In this document: piece by piece, positions 25,643 through 34,495 of the stretch
Layout: the number at the start of each line of letters is the position of its first letter
Numbering within the stretch: position 1 is the first letter of the stretch
Origin: Mucilaginibacter gossypiicola
GTDB taxonomy: Bacteria > Bacteroidota > Bacteroidia > Sphingobacteriales > Sphingobacteriaceae
Direction of reading: 5' to 3'
DNA: 64,000 nucleotides
Assembly: GCF_900110105.1 (NCBI RefSeq)
Contig: NZ_FOCL01000015.1
Coordinates: 1 to 64,000 of the forward strand
Program-made: the position numbers and the translations under genes
The notes under the pieces: generated by a model
Database searches by the model: none
What the model saw: the letters and a program-made list of their open reading frames with translations, nothing else
Told to the model about the DNA's origin: nothing

Positions 25643-27193
25643 TTGATAAAAGAATTAATTATCGATTCATCCCCCAACGGGGCTACCATTGCATTATTAC
25701 AGGATAAACAACTCGTAGAGCTTCACAAAGAACAGGTAAGCAACAACTATACAGTTGGCGATATTTACCTGGGCCGTATCAAAAAGATCATGCCCAGCCT
25801 AAATGCTGCCTTTGTTGACGTTGGCTATGAGAAGGATGCCTTTTTGCATTATCTTGATCTTGGTCCGCAGGTACAAAGCCTGCTTAAACTAACCAAGCAA
25901 GTACGTAGCGGGGGATATCAGTCAAAGCTACTGGATGGATTTAAGCTTGAGGCCGATATCAATAAGGGAGGAAAAATCTCCGAGATATTAACCAAGAACC
26001 AGCTTATACCGGTACAGATAGCCAAAGAACCCATATCAACTAAGGGGCCGCGCTTAAGTTCCGACCTGTCAATAGCAGGGCGGTATGTTGTTTTAGTACC
26101 CTTTTCGGAAGCAATTTCTATTTCGAAAAAGATAAAAAGCAACACCGAGCGCACACGGCTTCGTAAAGTAGTTGAAAGCATTAAGCCAAAGCATTTTGGC
26201 GTTATCATCCGTACAGTTTCCGAGGGTAAAGGGGTTGATGAGCTACAGAAGGACCTGCTTGACCTGATCTCGAAATGGGAACAGTTTATTACCAAGCTGC
26301 CGTCTGTTGAGCCTTCAAAAAAGGTATTGGGCGAAATTGGGCGTACATCAACTATCCTCAGGGATATTTTGAACCCCGATTTTCAGCACATCTATACCAA
26401 CGACAACAGTATGTTCGAAGAAATTCGGTCATACGTTCATGAAATATCGCCAGATATGGAAAATATAGTTCGCCTACATAAGCACAAGGAACCTATATTT
26501 GACCATTTTGGTATTGAAAAGCAAATCAAAGGAGCGTTTGGAAAAACCGTTAACCTTGCCGGTGGTGCTTACCTGGTTATTGAGCATACTGAAGCCCTGC
26601 ACGTTATTGACGTAAACAGCGGTAACCGTACAGCCAGTAAAGAAAACCAGGAAGAGAACGCTTACCAGGTAAACAAGGAAGCTGCCAAAGAAATTGCAAG
26701 GCAGTTACGCCTGCGCGATATGGGCGGTATTGTGGTGATCGATTTTATCGATATGCACAAACCTCAAAACCGTAAAGAGCTTTTTGATTTTCTGCGTGCC
26801 GAAATGCAGTACGACCGTGCGAAGCACACCATTTTGCCTCCAAGCAAATTTGGATTGGTGCAGATCACCCGTCAGCGTGTAAGGCCCGAAATGAACATTG
26901 TTACCAGCGAGGTTTGCCCAACCTGTAACGGAACCGGCACTATAAGGCCAACCATTTTGCTGATGGACGATATTGAAAACAATTTCAATTACATCCTTAC
27001 CGAGCAAAACGAAAAAGGGATTACCCTGTGCGTACACCCATATATTGAAGCCTACATTAAAAAAGGCATCTATAACCGCCAAATGAAGTGGTTTATCAAA
27101 TATGGTCAATGGATAAAAGTTAAAAGTAACCCATCGTACCAGATCACGGAATTCCATTTCTTCTCATCAAAAGACGAAGAAATTAAACTGTAA
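25643..27193 (+). CDS. rng: Ribonuclease G / Rne family endoribonuclease
   Basis: A 516-residue RNase E/G family enzyme for rRNA maturation and mRNA decay. The N-terminal S1 domain (about 35-125) begins GDIYLGRIKKIMPSLNAAFVDVG. Catalytic acidic residues are Asp323 (VIDVNSGNR) and Asp367 (VVIDFIDM), 44 apart as in the family. The Zn-link is CPTCNGTG. There is no long C-terminal degradosome scaffold, so it is the short RNase G type. The start is TTG 25643, supported by a GGAG 6 nt upstream, unusual in a lineage that seldom uses Shine-Dalgarno sequences. That GGAG lies inside a minimal ATG-GAG-TAG start-stop at 25631-25639. Confidence 0.96.
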   Translation: MIKELIIDSSPNGATIALLQDKQLVELHKEQVSNNYTVGDIYLGRIKKIMPSLNAAFVDVGYEKDAFLHYLDLGPQVQSLLKLTKQVRSGGYQSKLLDGFKLEADINKGGKISEILTKNQLIPVQIAKEPISTKGPRLSSDLSIAGRYVVLVPFSEAISISKKIKSNTERTRLRKVVESIKPKHFGVIIRTVSEGKGVDELQKDLLDLISKWEQFITKLPSVEPSKKVLGEIGRTSTILRDILNPDFQHIYTNDNSMFEEIRSYVHEISPDMENIVRLHKHKEPIFDHFGIEKQIKGAFGKTVNLAGGAYLVIEHTEALHVIDVNSGNRTASKENQEENAYQVNKEAAKEIARQLRLRDMGGIVVIDFIDMHKPQNRKELFDFLRAEMQYDRAKHTILPPSKFGLVQITRQRVRPEMNIVTSEVCPTCNGTGTIRPTILLMDDIENNFNYILTEQNEKGITLCVHPYIEAYIKKGIYNRQMKWFIKYGQWIKVKSNPSYQITEFHFFSSKDEEIKL

Positions 27194-27242
27194 AACTTTC
27201 AGAAGTGCAACTGTTTGAAAATGGCACAAATTAAAGATCTTT

Positions 27243-27280
27243 AAAAGAGCAGGTGTTTGGATGAGCACTTGCTCTTTTTT
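27243..27280 (+). terminator. Intrinsic terminator of rng
   Basis: A 13-bp stem AAAAGAGCAGGTG / CACTTGCTCTTTT (one G-T pair) followed by TTGTTT. Confidence 0.85.
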
Positions 27281-27549
27281 GTTTATGGAGTATCCTAAAT
27301 TCACTCAGAACAAGCCAAATTGTAACAACATGGGTTAGCTTTTCGGCTGTATAATAAACCTTGCTATTTCCAGCCTTTAATCATATCTTGCCTATCAATG
27401 ATCAATCCCTACATAACCAAACTCAATTGGTGGCGTCACAACACTGTGCAACCGGGATCATAACGACTATTAAGTATTAGTCCCTTTTCAATACCCCATC
27501 CGGCAGAACGATTATCCGGGTGTTTTTTATTCACAACAAAATTAAAATA
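27281..27549. other. Intergenic region without recognised feature
   Basis: Between the rng terminator and the methyltransferase-like gene. No promoter consensus, repeat or RNA gene was recognised. Confidence 0.4.
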
Positions 27550-28233
27550 ATGGCTTTTGAACTAAATAGTGTTGTGCCCTGGGGCCGCACTTTTACCGAG
27601 TATAGGCAAATGTTTAACCTTAGTGCTGGTGATGTAACTAAAAAGATTGTCAGTATAGGTGATGGTCCGGCAAGTTTTAATGCAGAGATGTATGCGATGG
27701 GTAAGCGGGTTACATCCATCGATCCTTTATACCAATTTTCGGCTGATGATATCCGGAAACGGATTGATGAAACCTGCGTAGAAGTGATAGGTCAGATGCG
27801 GGCCAACGCCGATAAGTTTGTTTGGAACAACATTCGGGATGTGGAAGAACTACAGGAAATAAGAATGACTGCGATGAATCATTTCTTACAGGATTTCAAC
27901 TATGGCTGCTCTCAACAGAGATACATTAATCACGCCATGCCCGCTAAAACGCCTTTCGCTGATAATGCATTTGAGCTGGGCCTAAGCTCCCACTTTTTGT
28001 TGCTGTACGATAACCTGGGGTTAAAATTTCATACGGAGGCCATACAGGAGATCATGCGCATATGCGCTGAATTACGTATTTTTCCAATATTAAACCTTAA
28101 TGCCGCAACGCCCGCGTTTTTTGGTGAACTGCTTGATGCGCTCGGTCTCAATTTTAATATCGACATACAAAAGGTAGACTACGAATTTCAAAAAGGAGGT
28201 AATCAAATGTTGATTATTAAAAGAGGGATATAA
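27550..28233 (+). CDS. SAM-dependent methyltransferase-like protein
   Basis: 227 residues from ATG 27550 (MAFELNSVVPWGR); a GTG at 27520 would add ten residues of atypical sequence. KIVSIGDGPASFNAEMYAMGKRVTSIDPLY looks like the Rossmann motif I (GxGPxxF) followed by an acidic residue at the end of strand 2 (SIDP), as in class I methyltransferases. KTPFADNAFELGLSSHFLLLY matches the motif IV region (PFxDxxFDLxLxSHFLFLY). Substrate unknown. No neighbour suggests a pathway; it is transcribed alone. Confidence 0.75.
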   Translation: MAFELNSVVPWGRTFTEYRQMFNLSAGDVTKKIVSIGDGPASFNAEMYAMGKRVTSIDPLYQFSADDIRKRIDETCVEVIGQMRANADKFVWNNIRDVEELQEIRMTAMNHFLQDFNYGCSQQRYINHAMPAKTPFADNAFELGLSSHFLLLYDNLGLKFHTEAIQEIMRICAELRIFPILNLNAATPAFFGELLDALGLNFNIDIQKVDYEFQKGGNQMLIIKRGI

Positions 28234-28287
28234 GTAAATTTGAGAAATAGCCTAATAGAATCTGATACTTTTTAAAACCAATACATT

Positions 28288-28295
28288 TATTTTTG
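28288..28295 (+). promoter_or_regulatory. -7 promoter element abutting the 79-aa gene
   Basis: TATTTTTG matches TAnnTTTG and ends 4 nt before the ATG at 28300, so a leaderless transcript is predicted. Confidence 0.55.
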
Positions 28296-28299
28296 AGAT

Positions 28300-28539
28300 A
28301 TGGAGATAGTTGATAAAATAAAAGAAATTTTCGAGCCAACTTTCGAAGTTTTGAAGGTAACGAGATCAGGCCCGGATAGCTTAAATGCAGGAGCCTATAT
28401 TACGATAGATGCAAAGCATGAGGGAAAATCACATAAACGGGTTTTTAGGGAGGCTGAACTTGTACAATTAAACGCAGAAGGTAAGTTAGCAGAAACAATA
28501 AGAGCACTTTGCGCTGTGATGCTTACGTCGGAAGAGTAG
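28300..28539 (+). CDS. Hypothetical 79-aa protein
   Basis: A small soluble protein with pattern helix (VDKIKEIFEPTF), two beta strands (FEVLKVTRSG, GAYITIDAKHEG), then a long helix (FREAELVQLNAEGKLAETIRALCAVML). No recognised family. Coding is supported by the strong -7 box directly upstream, codon use like the neighbours and termination before a repeat (28548-28707). Cytoplasmic. No function assigned. Confidence 0.65.
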   Translation: MEIVDKIKEIFEPTFEVLKVTRSGPDSLNAGAYITIDAKHEGKSHKRVFREAELVQLNAEGKLAETIRALCAVMLTSEE

Positions 28540-28547
28540 ACCATTCT

Positions 28548-28707
28548 CTGGTCGAAGTTTAGCGATAGCGTAACTTCGTCCTAAAATAAGGCAAGCATCC
28601 TTCTTGCGGACCTGAAATATTAAAAAAGGTTGGTCATCTGTTTCGGTTAAGCTGGAAGCTTAAGCAGCTTGGGAATTGAAGTTTAGCGACAGCTAAACTT
28701 CGACCAG
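28548..28707. repeat. Double-hairpin intergenic repeat ('ggtcgaagtttagc')
   Basis: The left arm CTGGTCGAAGTTTAGC.. at 28548 and the right arm ending CTAAACTTCGACCAG at 28707 are inverted copies. Each arm also contains its own hairpin: CGAAGTT / AACTTCG at 28553-28578, and GAAGTTTAGC / GCTAAACTTC at 28678-28701. Palindromic interspersed element between two small genes. Confidence 0.75.
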
Positions 28708-28736
28708 GTAAGGGACGCTTTGCTTGAACTCCATCA

Positions 28737-29084
28737 TCATAAAACGCCCCAGCCACTACCTCCACATACATTACATTCTTCGTAATTTCCAAAACAACCC
28801 TGACATAGAAAAAGAAAGGATTTTAGATACCATTTCCCATCAAAGATTACTTCGGCTCTGTACGGACACCCATCAGGTGAATCTAAATAATACTCAACCA
28901 AGCCTTCATTCTTTTTAGCCTTATCTGTTAAAATAAATTCAAAGTCAACTTGGTTTAAAATAGATCTTTGCTCGAACGACGGGTGTAAAAATTCATTTTT
29001 TAACAGATTGTTTAATAATGCCGAATTGCTGTCGCAAAGTTTAAACAATTCTAATACACGGTTCAGTAACTCTCTGTCGGTCAT
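28737..29084 (-). CDS. Hypothetical protein with DnaJ-type cysteine motifs
   Basis: 115 residues, predicted cytoplasmic. The N-terminal half is helical (RELLNRVLELFKLCDSNSALLNNLLKNEFL). The C-terminal end has paired cysteines CQGC...CNVCGGSGWG, matching the CxxCxGxG half-knots of DnaJ and of zinc ribbon proteins. The pair could bind one zinc. A Cys-rich C-terminal tip at the very end of the protein is unusual. No family recognised and no conserved neighbour. Confidence 0.65.
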   Translation of the reverse strand: MTDRELLNRVLELFKLCDSNSALLNNLLKNEFLHPSFEQRSILNQVDFEFILTDKAKKNEGLVEYYLDSPDGCPYRAEVIFDGKWYLKSFLFLCQGCFGNYEECNVCGGSGWGVL

Positions 29085-29260
29085 TTTTGATGTTTAAAGG
29101 ATATGCGATTCTTGTTGAAAACCTTATAATCAGTAACCAGCTAAGAAATGTTTTATTATTCAATACATTCCTTTCCTGGTCAAGGTACGCCAATCTCTCT
29201 AAAACAATATATCAAAAATTCCCTTACTTTACCATCGTTAAATAACCTGGCACATTACCT

Positions 29261-30286
29261 ATGCTTAAACACTTCCGGTGGTTTATTACAGTTATCGCAT
29301 TGTTTTCAACGGCTTCCTGCCGCAAACCCGGCAATGCTTCAACCGCATTTTACTACTGGAAAACCAGCTTCAATCTCAACAACCAGCAAGCAGAGCTGCT
29401 AAAACAAACCGGCAATAACGTTTACATCCGCTTTTTTGATGTAAGCTGGAACGAGAAAGAGCGACGCTCATACCCCAATGCCGTTGTGCAATTTAACCAG
29501 GTGCCAGCCGGTTTAAACATCACACCGGTTATCTACATCACCAACAAAACTTTTGAAAATACTGCCGATACTGCTGTGGCCACCCTTGCGGCGCATTGTA
29601 ATAAGTTAATTAATGATCTGGCCGCAGAAAAGAAGATCAACTACACCAAAGTTCAGGTTGACTGCGATTGGTCGTTAAGCACACGGTTTAAATACTTTGG
29701 CTTTCTTGAGGCTTTTAAGAAGCTAAACCAAAAACAATTGGAAGCAACCATCCGCCTGCACCAGGTTAAATTTAAAGACCGTACCGGTGTGCCGCCGGTT
29801 GACCGGGGCGTATTGATGTTTTACAATATGGGCAAGCTCAACGCCGACTTGCGCCAACCCAATTCAATTTACAATGAAGATGATGCCGGTAAGTACATCG
29901 ATTATCTAAGCCTGTACCCCTTAAAGCTGGATATCGCCTTGCCGCTGTTTTCATGGGCTATTCATATCCGCAGCGGAAGGGTAATACAGGTTTATGGAAA
30001 AATAGGGAAGCAGGAACTTGCAAACCATGCCCAATTCGAGCAAATTGAAGGGCGGGCTAACTATCGGGCTGTAACAAGCTTTTTTATGGAAGGAATTTAT
30101 GTAAAACAAAATGATATTTTTAAGCTTGAAGAAACGGACAGCAACATATTGAATGCCGCTGCCAAACAATTAGTACAGCATCTGCCTAAACAACAACATA
30201 CAACCATCATCTATTATGAACTGGCCAACATCGACCCTTCAAAATTTAACCAGGAAACCCTTACGCAAATTTCTGCTCGTTTTTAG
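29261..30286 (+). CDS. Unknown lipoprotein, possible glycosidase-like (beta/alpha)8 barrel
   Basis: 341 residues. Signal sequence with lipobox STASC (Cys20). The mature part alternates strands and helices: NVYIRFFDVSW, NITPVIYITN, KVQVDCDWS, EATIRLHQVK, VLMFYNMG, LDIALPLFSW, the layout of TIM-barrel glycosidase-like folds, with an acidic strand end (VDCDWS) where a catalytic or binding residue may sit. It faintly resembles DUF3142 proteins (low confidence). The last 71 nt overlap the start of the following 761-residue lipoprotein, so the two are translationally coupled and likely act together on the surface or in the periplasm. Confidence 0.7.
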   Translation: MLKHFRWFITVIALFSTASCRKPGNASTAFYYWKTSFNLNNQQAELLKQTGNNVYIRFFDVSWNEKERRSYPNAVVQFNQVPAGLNITPVIYITNKTFENTADTAVATLAAHCNKLINDLAAEKKINYTKVQVDCDWSLSTRFKYFGFLEAFKKLNQKQLEATIRLHQVKFKDRTGVPPVDRGVLMFYNMGKLNADLRQPNSIYNEDDAGKYIDYLSLYPLKLDIALPLFSWAIHIRSGRVIQVYGKIGKQELANHAQFEQIEGRANYRAVTSFFMEGIYVKQNDIFKLEETDSNILNAAAKQLVQHLPKQQHTTIIYYELANIDPSKFNQETLTQISARF

Positions 30287-32501
30287 TTTATGCACACTAA
30301 CTATAGCAGGTGTGATCTGGGCCTGCGCCGATTCATACGAGGAAGAGTATTCGGTTTTTACGCCCGAATATTTTGTTAACAAACAATACTCACCTTTCTT
30401 TTACACCGGCAATGAGGTTTACTACGGCTTAGGCTATACCGACGGCAGCAATACATGGTACAATGATGTTATTGTTGACGAATGGTATGAGCATTTTAAC
30501 CATCAATTTAATAAGGCTTCGCTTCAATACCTGCTCCTTAAAGCCAGTGAAGGGGCTGTTGATTCTATCCATCGTAAATTTACGGGCACACTCAAAGCGC
30601 TGCCTGCCAAATATCCGGCTATTGTTACCGGTTCGGTATCGCCAAAAATGCTTAATGCTTTTTATAACTACCTTAAGCAGGCTAAAAACAGTGAAGATTA
30701 TTCGGTGAACGACCAGTATTATTCATGGGATAAAGTAAAGCCTAATCATTCGCCAGCTAATCAGGCCTCAACGCTGATCAGTGCTTTTGATGCCGAAACA
30801 GATCCTTTTATCAAGGAACGTTTATGGTTTCAGGCCGTTCGTTATTATTACTTTTTGGATAATTCGTCATCAGCAACAGCTGTCAAACTGTTCAATCAGT
30901 TCAAAGATCATTTCCCTAAAAATCTCATTTATTACCGCACAATGGGCTATGTAGCGGGATATTATTACAGGCAAAAAAATTACGCCTTATCAAATTATAT
31001 GTATAGTAGCTGTTATGATTATACTTATAAACTTAAGATCCCGAGTTTCTGGAGCTTCCACCCGCAGAATGAAAGTGATTGGAACGCTACCCTTCGGCTT
31101 GCTAAAACTCCGGAAGAGAAAATAACTTTATGGCATATGCTGGGTGTGCAATACGATGCTGCAAGGGCTATAAGAACTATTGCAGCTATCAACCCAAAAT
31201 CTGAGAAGCTGGATCTGTTGCTAAGCCGACTCATTAATATCAGGGAAGCAGGAACAGGAGGTGGTAAACCTGCCGATTCGGTAATAAAATCCGATAACGA
31301 TGGTAAACGCCTTGTTGAAAGTATTGCCCTAAAAAATAATACAGCCAAGCCTTACTATTGGAACCTCGCCGCCGGTTATCTTAATTTTTTAGATAGCAAT
31401 TATACTGCCGCATCCAGGTTTTATGCTACAGCAAAAGGGCAGTTTCCGGCCGGTGATAAGATGATTGTGGCACAGGCTAAGCTGCTGGACCTGATGCTAT
31501 ACATTAAAAGCCTGAAAAAAATGGATGCCAACGCCGAGGCTAAATTAATAGAACCGCTTAACTGGCTTGCCAATTTGCGCGACAATAAAACCAGGATAAA
31601 AGACCTGCGATTTGATAATGCTATTTCGGTTTGTAACCTGGCTATTGCCCGGTTGTATAAAAAGCAGGGTAACACTATCAGGGAGGTATGTTTTAACAAC
31701 AGCGCGCAGTATTTTTATGCCGATAGCGCCCGGGTACAGCACATGATAGATCTGCTGAATAAACCGGATAAAACTGCTTTTGAGCAAGCTATGATGCGTT
31801 ATTATCCGGTAACACTGAATAATTTATACTATCATCAGGCTATATCTTTAGCCTATCAGCAAAAATTACCGGAAGCCATTGCTCAGCTTAAGAAAATGAA
31901 ACCCGAAGATTTTGTACTTGCCGGTAACCCTTTCACCGGCAGAATGCTTGACTGTCATGACTGTGACCATGCCGCTCTGCAAAAGCAAAAATTTACACCG
32001 CTAAGTTTTCTGCAAACCCTTAACACCCTTGACACCGAAATTAAACAGGGCAAAAATGTGTACAGTAACGCTTATGCTGCAGCTAATGCCTATTATAATA
32101 TCACGTATTATGGAAATGCCCGGTTATTCTATGAATCGGACGTGGTAGCTACAGGACCAACCGGCCGTTATTATTATGAAGGCGAGCCACGCATGGACGA
32201 TAAACTAACCTCCATGCAAGTTGCTATAAAGTATTATCAGCTTGCCCGCAAAAACGCTGCTACCGATGAGCAGCGCGCCCGCTGCACATTTATGCTGAGT
32301 AAATGTGCACTCAATGAAATTTACAACGATCCTAATTTTAAAGGGGCCGACAAGTTTGCTGATATAAAGGCCAGTCAGCCGGTGATGGATGCCTATTACA
32401 ATTATTTCACCGAGCTAAAAGAGAAATACAACAAAACGGCTTATTATAAAGAGGCGCTTAAAGAATGTGGTTATTTGAGTGATTATGTGGGTAGGAAATA
32501 G
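30216..32501 (+). CDS. Unknown large helical-repeat lipoprotein
   Basis: 761 residues. N-region MNWPTSTLQNLTRKPLRK is followed by a hydrophobic stretch and the lipobox VIWAC (Cys about 37). The mature part is made of helices in TPR-like array (RFYATAKGQFPAGDKMIVAQAKLLDLMLYIKSLKKMD, EAIAQLKKMKPEDFVLAGNPFTG) with many Tyr. There is a CHDCDH motif near residue 580 that could bind metal. The start ATG lies 71 nt inside the preceding gene; no later start gives a complete signal peptide. The pair is presumed to form a two-component envelope system of unknown function. Confidence 0.75.
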   Translation: MNWPTSTLQNLTRKPLRKFLLVFSLCTLTIAGVIWACADSYEEEYSVFTPEYFVNKQYSPFFYTGNEVYYGLGYTDGSNTWYNDVIVDEWYEHFNHQFNKASLQYLLLKASEGAVDSIHRKFTGTLKALPAKYPAIVTGSVSPKMLNAFYNYLKQAKNSEDYSVNDQYYSWDKVKPNHSPANQASTLISAFDAETDPFIKERLWFQAVRYYYFLDNSSSATAVKLFNQFKDHFPKNLIYYRTMGYVAGYYYRQKNYALSNYMYSSCYDYTYKLKIPSFWSFHPQNESDWNATLRLAKTPEEKITLWHMLGVQYDAARAIRTIAAINPKSEKLDLLLSRLINIREAGTGGGKPADSVIKSDNDGKRLVESIALKNNTAKPYYWNLAAGYLNFLDSNYTAASRFYATAKGQFPAGDKMIVAQAKLLDLMLYIKSLKKMDANAEAKLIEPLNWLANLRDNKTRIKDLRFDNAISVCNLAIARLYKKQGNTIREVCFNNSAQYFYADSARVQHMIDLLNKPDKTAFEQAMMRYYPVTLNNLYYHQAISLAYQQKLPEAIAQLKKMKPEDFVLAGNPFTGRMLDCHDCDHAALQKQKFTPLSFLQTLNTLDTEIKQGKNVYSNAYAAANAYYNITYYGNARLFYESDVVATGPTGRYYYEGEPRMDDKLTSMQVAIKYYQLARKNAATDEQRARCTFMLSKCALNEIYNDPNFKGADKFADIKASQPVMDAYYNYFTELKEKYNKTAYYKEALKECGYLSDYVGRK

Positions 32502-32586
32502 CGACAGCAAATAAGTTAAGAGGCGTCAACATCACTTTTGTTTTATTTGAATCCTATTCATATTTCTGGGTGCAAGAGGGTATGAT

Positions 32587-32889
32587 ATGAAACTAACAGA
32601 CAAAATACATTTGGAAAAATATATTGAGTTGATTACTCAATTCTTAAATAAGCAGATATCCGCGAAAGATTTTGAAACACGGTTTCTTAGCGAAAGGCGA
32701 GAAGATAAATATTGGATGTCTGGTTTATTCAATAAAGATGTTGGACAAATTTTGGATACATTATTCCTTGATATCGATGAATTTACTCCTGATGAATTGT
32801 ATGCTGAAAATGATCTGTATGCGATAAATGAAGCAGAGTTACGAAGTCGAACAGCTTTTATATTTACAAAATTGGAGAAATACATTTGA
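32587..32889 (+). CDS. Colicin-immunity-like protein
   Basis: 100 residues, all-helical and acidic. YIELITQFLNKQISAKDFETRFLSE followed by ILDTLFLDIDEFTPDELYA and INEAELRSRTAFIFTKL fits the pattern of the self-protective colicin-D-type immunity family (antitoxin-like helical bundle). No toxin, Rhs or VgrG gene is adjacent: the upstream gene is a lipoprotein and downstream is radA. It could be an orphan immunity gene or a relic of a polymorphic toxin locus. The family call rests on pattern only. Confidence 0.55.
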   Translation: MKLTDKIHLEKYIELITQFLNKQISAKDFETRFLSERREDKYWMSGLFNKDVGQILDTLFLDIDEFTPDELYAENDLYAINEAELRSRTAFIFTKLEKYI

Positions 32890-32935
32890 CTCATAAATGG
32901 ATTGAATACTAAATTAATTAGCAATAATTAAAATA

Positions 32936-32972
32936 ATCTGCATATTTGCACATCTGTAATCTGCACATCTGA
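32936..32972. repeat. Tandem 'atctgcac/tttgcacatctg' words before radA
   Basis: ATCTGCATATTTGCACATCTG then TAATCTGCACATCTG: two related copies. The same words occur in inverted pairs at 38789-38905. Dispersed low-complexity intergenic repeat. Confidence 0.5.
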
Positions 32973-32975
32973 ACA

Positions 32976-34388
32976 ATGGCCAAATCCAAGATCGCGTACT
33001 TTTGTCAAAGCTGTGGCTTTGAATCGCCCAAATGGCTGGGTAAATGCCCGTCATGCCAGCAATGGAACACTTTTGTTGAGGAGGTGATTGAAAAGGGCAA
33101 TGCGTCGGTACCCGCCTGGAAACCGGCATCAACCAGTCAACAGCGGGCCAATAAACCTGTTCCGGTAACGGAGATCACATATACCGAAGAACACCGCGTA
33201 CCTACTCCCGACAAAGAGTTTAACCGCGTTTTGGGCGGCGGTATTGTTCCTGGCTCATTGGTGCTTATCGGCGGTGAGCCGGGCATAGGCAAATCAACCC
33301 TGATGCTGCAGCTGGCCCTGAATATGCCTAATCAAAAGGTACTGTATGTATCGGGCGAGGAAAGCGAACGGCAGATCAAGATGCGGGCCGAAAGATTGGC
33401 TTCGCCCGAAGGAGGAGTTATTGGTGAGGGCGCGTATATATTAACAGAAACTTCAACCCAAAACATTTTTAAGCAGATAGAGGCATTGGAACCGGATATG
33501 GTAGTGATCGACTCTATCCAAACCCTGCATTCGGCGCATATCGAATCAACACCGGGAAGTGTATCGCAGGTGAGGGAATGTACAGCCGAGTTGCTTCGTT
33601 TTGCCAAAGAGACTTCAACTCCGGTATTTTTGATTGGTCATATTACCAAAGATGGCATGATTGCCGGTCCGAAGATATTGGAGCACATGGTTGATACCGT
33701 GTTACAGTTTGAGGGCGACAGGCACCATGTTTACCGGATATTGCGCACAATCAAAAACCGTTTCGGCTCAGCATCGGAGCTGGGTATTTACGAAATGATG
33801 GGCGAGGGGTTAAGGGAGGTATCCAATCCGTCAGAGATCTTGCTTTCGCACCGGGAAGCACCTTTGAGCGGCATCGCCATTTCTGCTACGTTAGAAGGGA
33901 TGCGACCAATGTTGATTGAAACCCAGGCGCTGGTTAGTGCGTCGGCCTATGGCACTCCGCAACGTACTGCCACGGGCTTTGATACCAAACGTATGAGCAT
34001 GCTGCTGGCCGTATTGGAAAAGCGCTGTGGTTTCAGGCTTGGTGCAAAGGATGTGTTTTTGAACATTACCGGCGGTATCAGGGTTGAAGATCCGGCTATT
34101 GACCTGGGTTTGGCGGCGGCCATTATATCATCGCACGAGGATATGCCGATACCATTCAAAACCTGCTTTGCTGGCGAACTTGGGCTTTCGGGCGAGATCA
34201 GGGCGGTAAACCGTGTTGAGCAGCGCATTGCCGAGGCACAAAAGCTCGGCTTCAATCAGATTTTTATCTCAAAATACAACCTTCCGGCCAGCGGCCAGGA
34301 TAAAAAGCGAATGGACCTGTCACGCTATGATATAGACATTAAAATTGTAAGTACTATTGAAGAGGTGTTTGGATTGTTGTTTGGATAA
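32976..34388 (+). CDS. radA: DNA repair protein RadA (Sms)
   Basis: A 470-residue RadA, a RecA-like branch-migration helicase in recombinational repair. The N-terminal zinc finger is CQSCGFESPKWLGKCPSC (Cys10, 13, 24, 27). RecA-like core with Walker A GEPGIGKST (Lys106) and VVIDSIQTLHS; the RadA-specific KNRFGSASELGIYEM (KNRFG motif). The C-terminal Lon-like domain has the LGLAAAIISSHEDMPIP segment. Complete. Starts 86 bp after the immunity-like gene, following the dispersed repeat. Confidence 0.97.
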   Translation: MAKSKIAYFCQSCGFESPKWLGKCPSCQQWNTFVEEVIEKGNASVPAWKPASTSQQRANKPVPVTEITYTEEHRVPTPDKEFNRVLGGGIVPGSLVLIGGEPGIGKSTLMLQLALNMPNQKVLYVSGEESERQIKMRAERLASPEGGVIGEGAYILTETSTQNIFKQIEALEPDMVVIDSIQTLHSAHIESTPGSVSQVRECTAELLRFAKETSTPVFLIGHITKDGMIAGPKILEHMVDTVLQFEGDRHHVYRILRTIKNRFGSASELGIYEMMGEGLREVSNPSEILLSHREAPLSGIAISATLEGMRPMLIETQALVSASAYGTPQRTATGFDTKRMSMLLAVLEKRCGFRLGAKDVFLNITGGIRVEDPAIDLGLAAAIISSHEDMPIPFKTCFAGELGLSGEIRAVNRVEQRIAEAQKLGFNQIFISKYNLPASGQDKKRMDLSRYDIDIKIVSTIEEVFGLLFG

Positions 34389-34495
34389 GAGGGGAGGTTA
34401 AGGCTTAAAGCGTTTAATTGATTTCATGTTATCTTTGTTATTGTAGTGCTGTTAAGATAGCAATGATCATAAAACTATTGGCTTTTAGCTTTTTC

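Noticed and set aside
28724..28918. 64-codon plus-strand ORF next to the repeat
   Set aside because: It is antisense to the Cys-rich protein, which has a coherent motif; no independent support.
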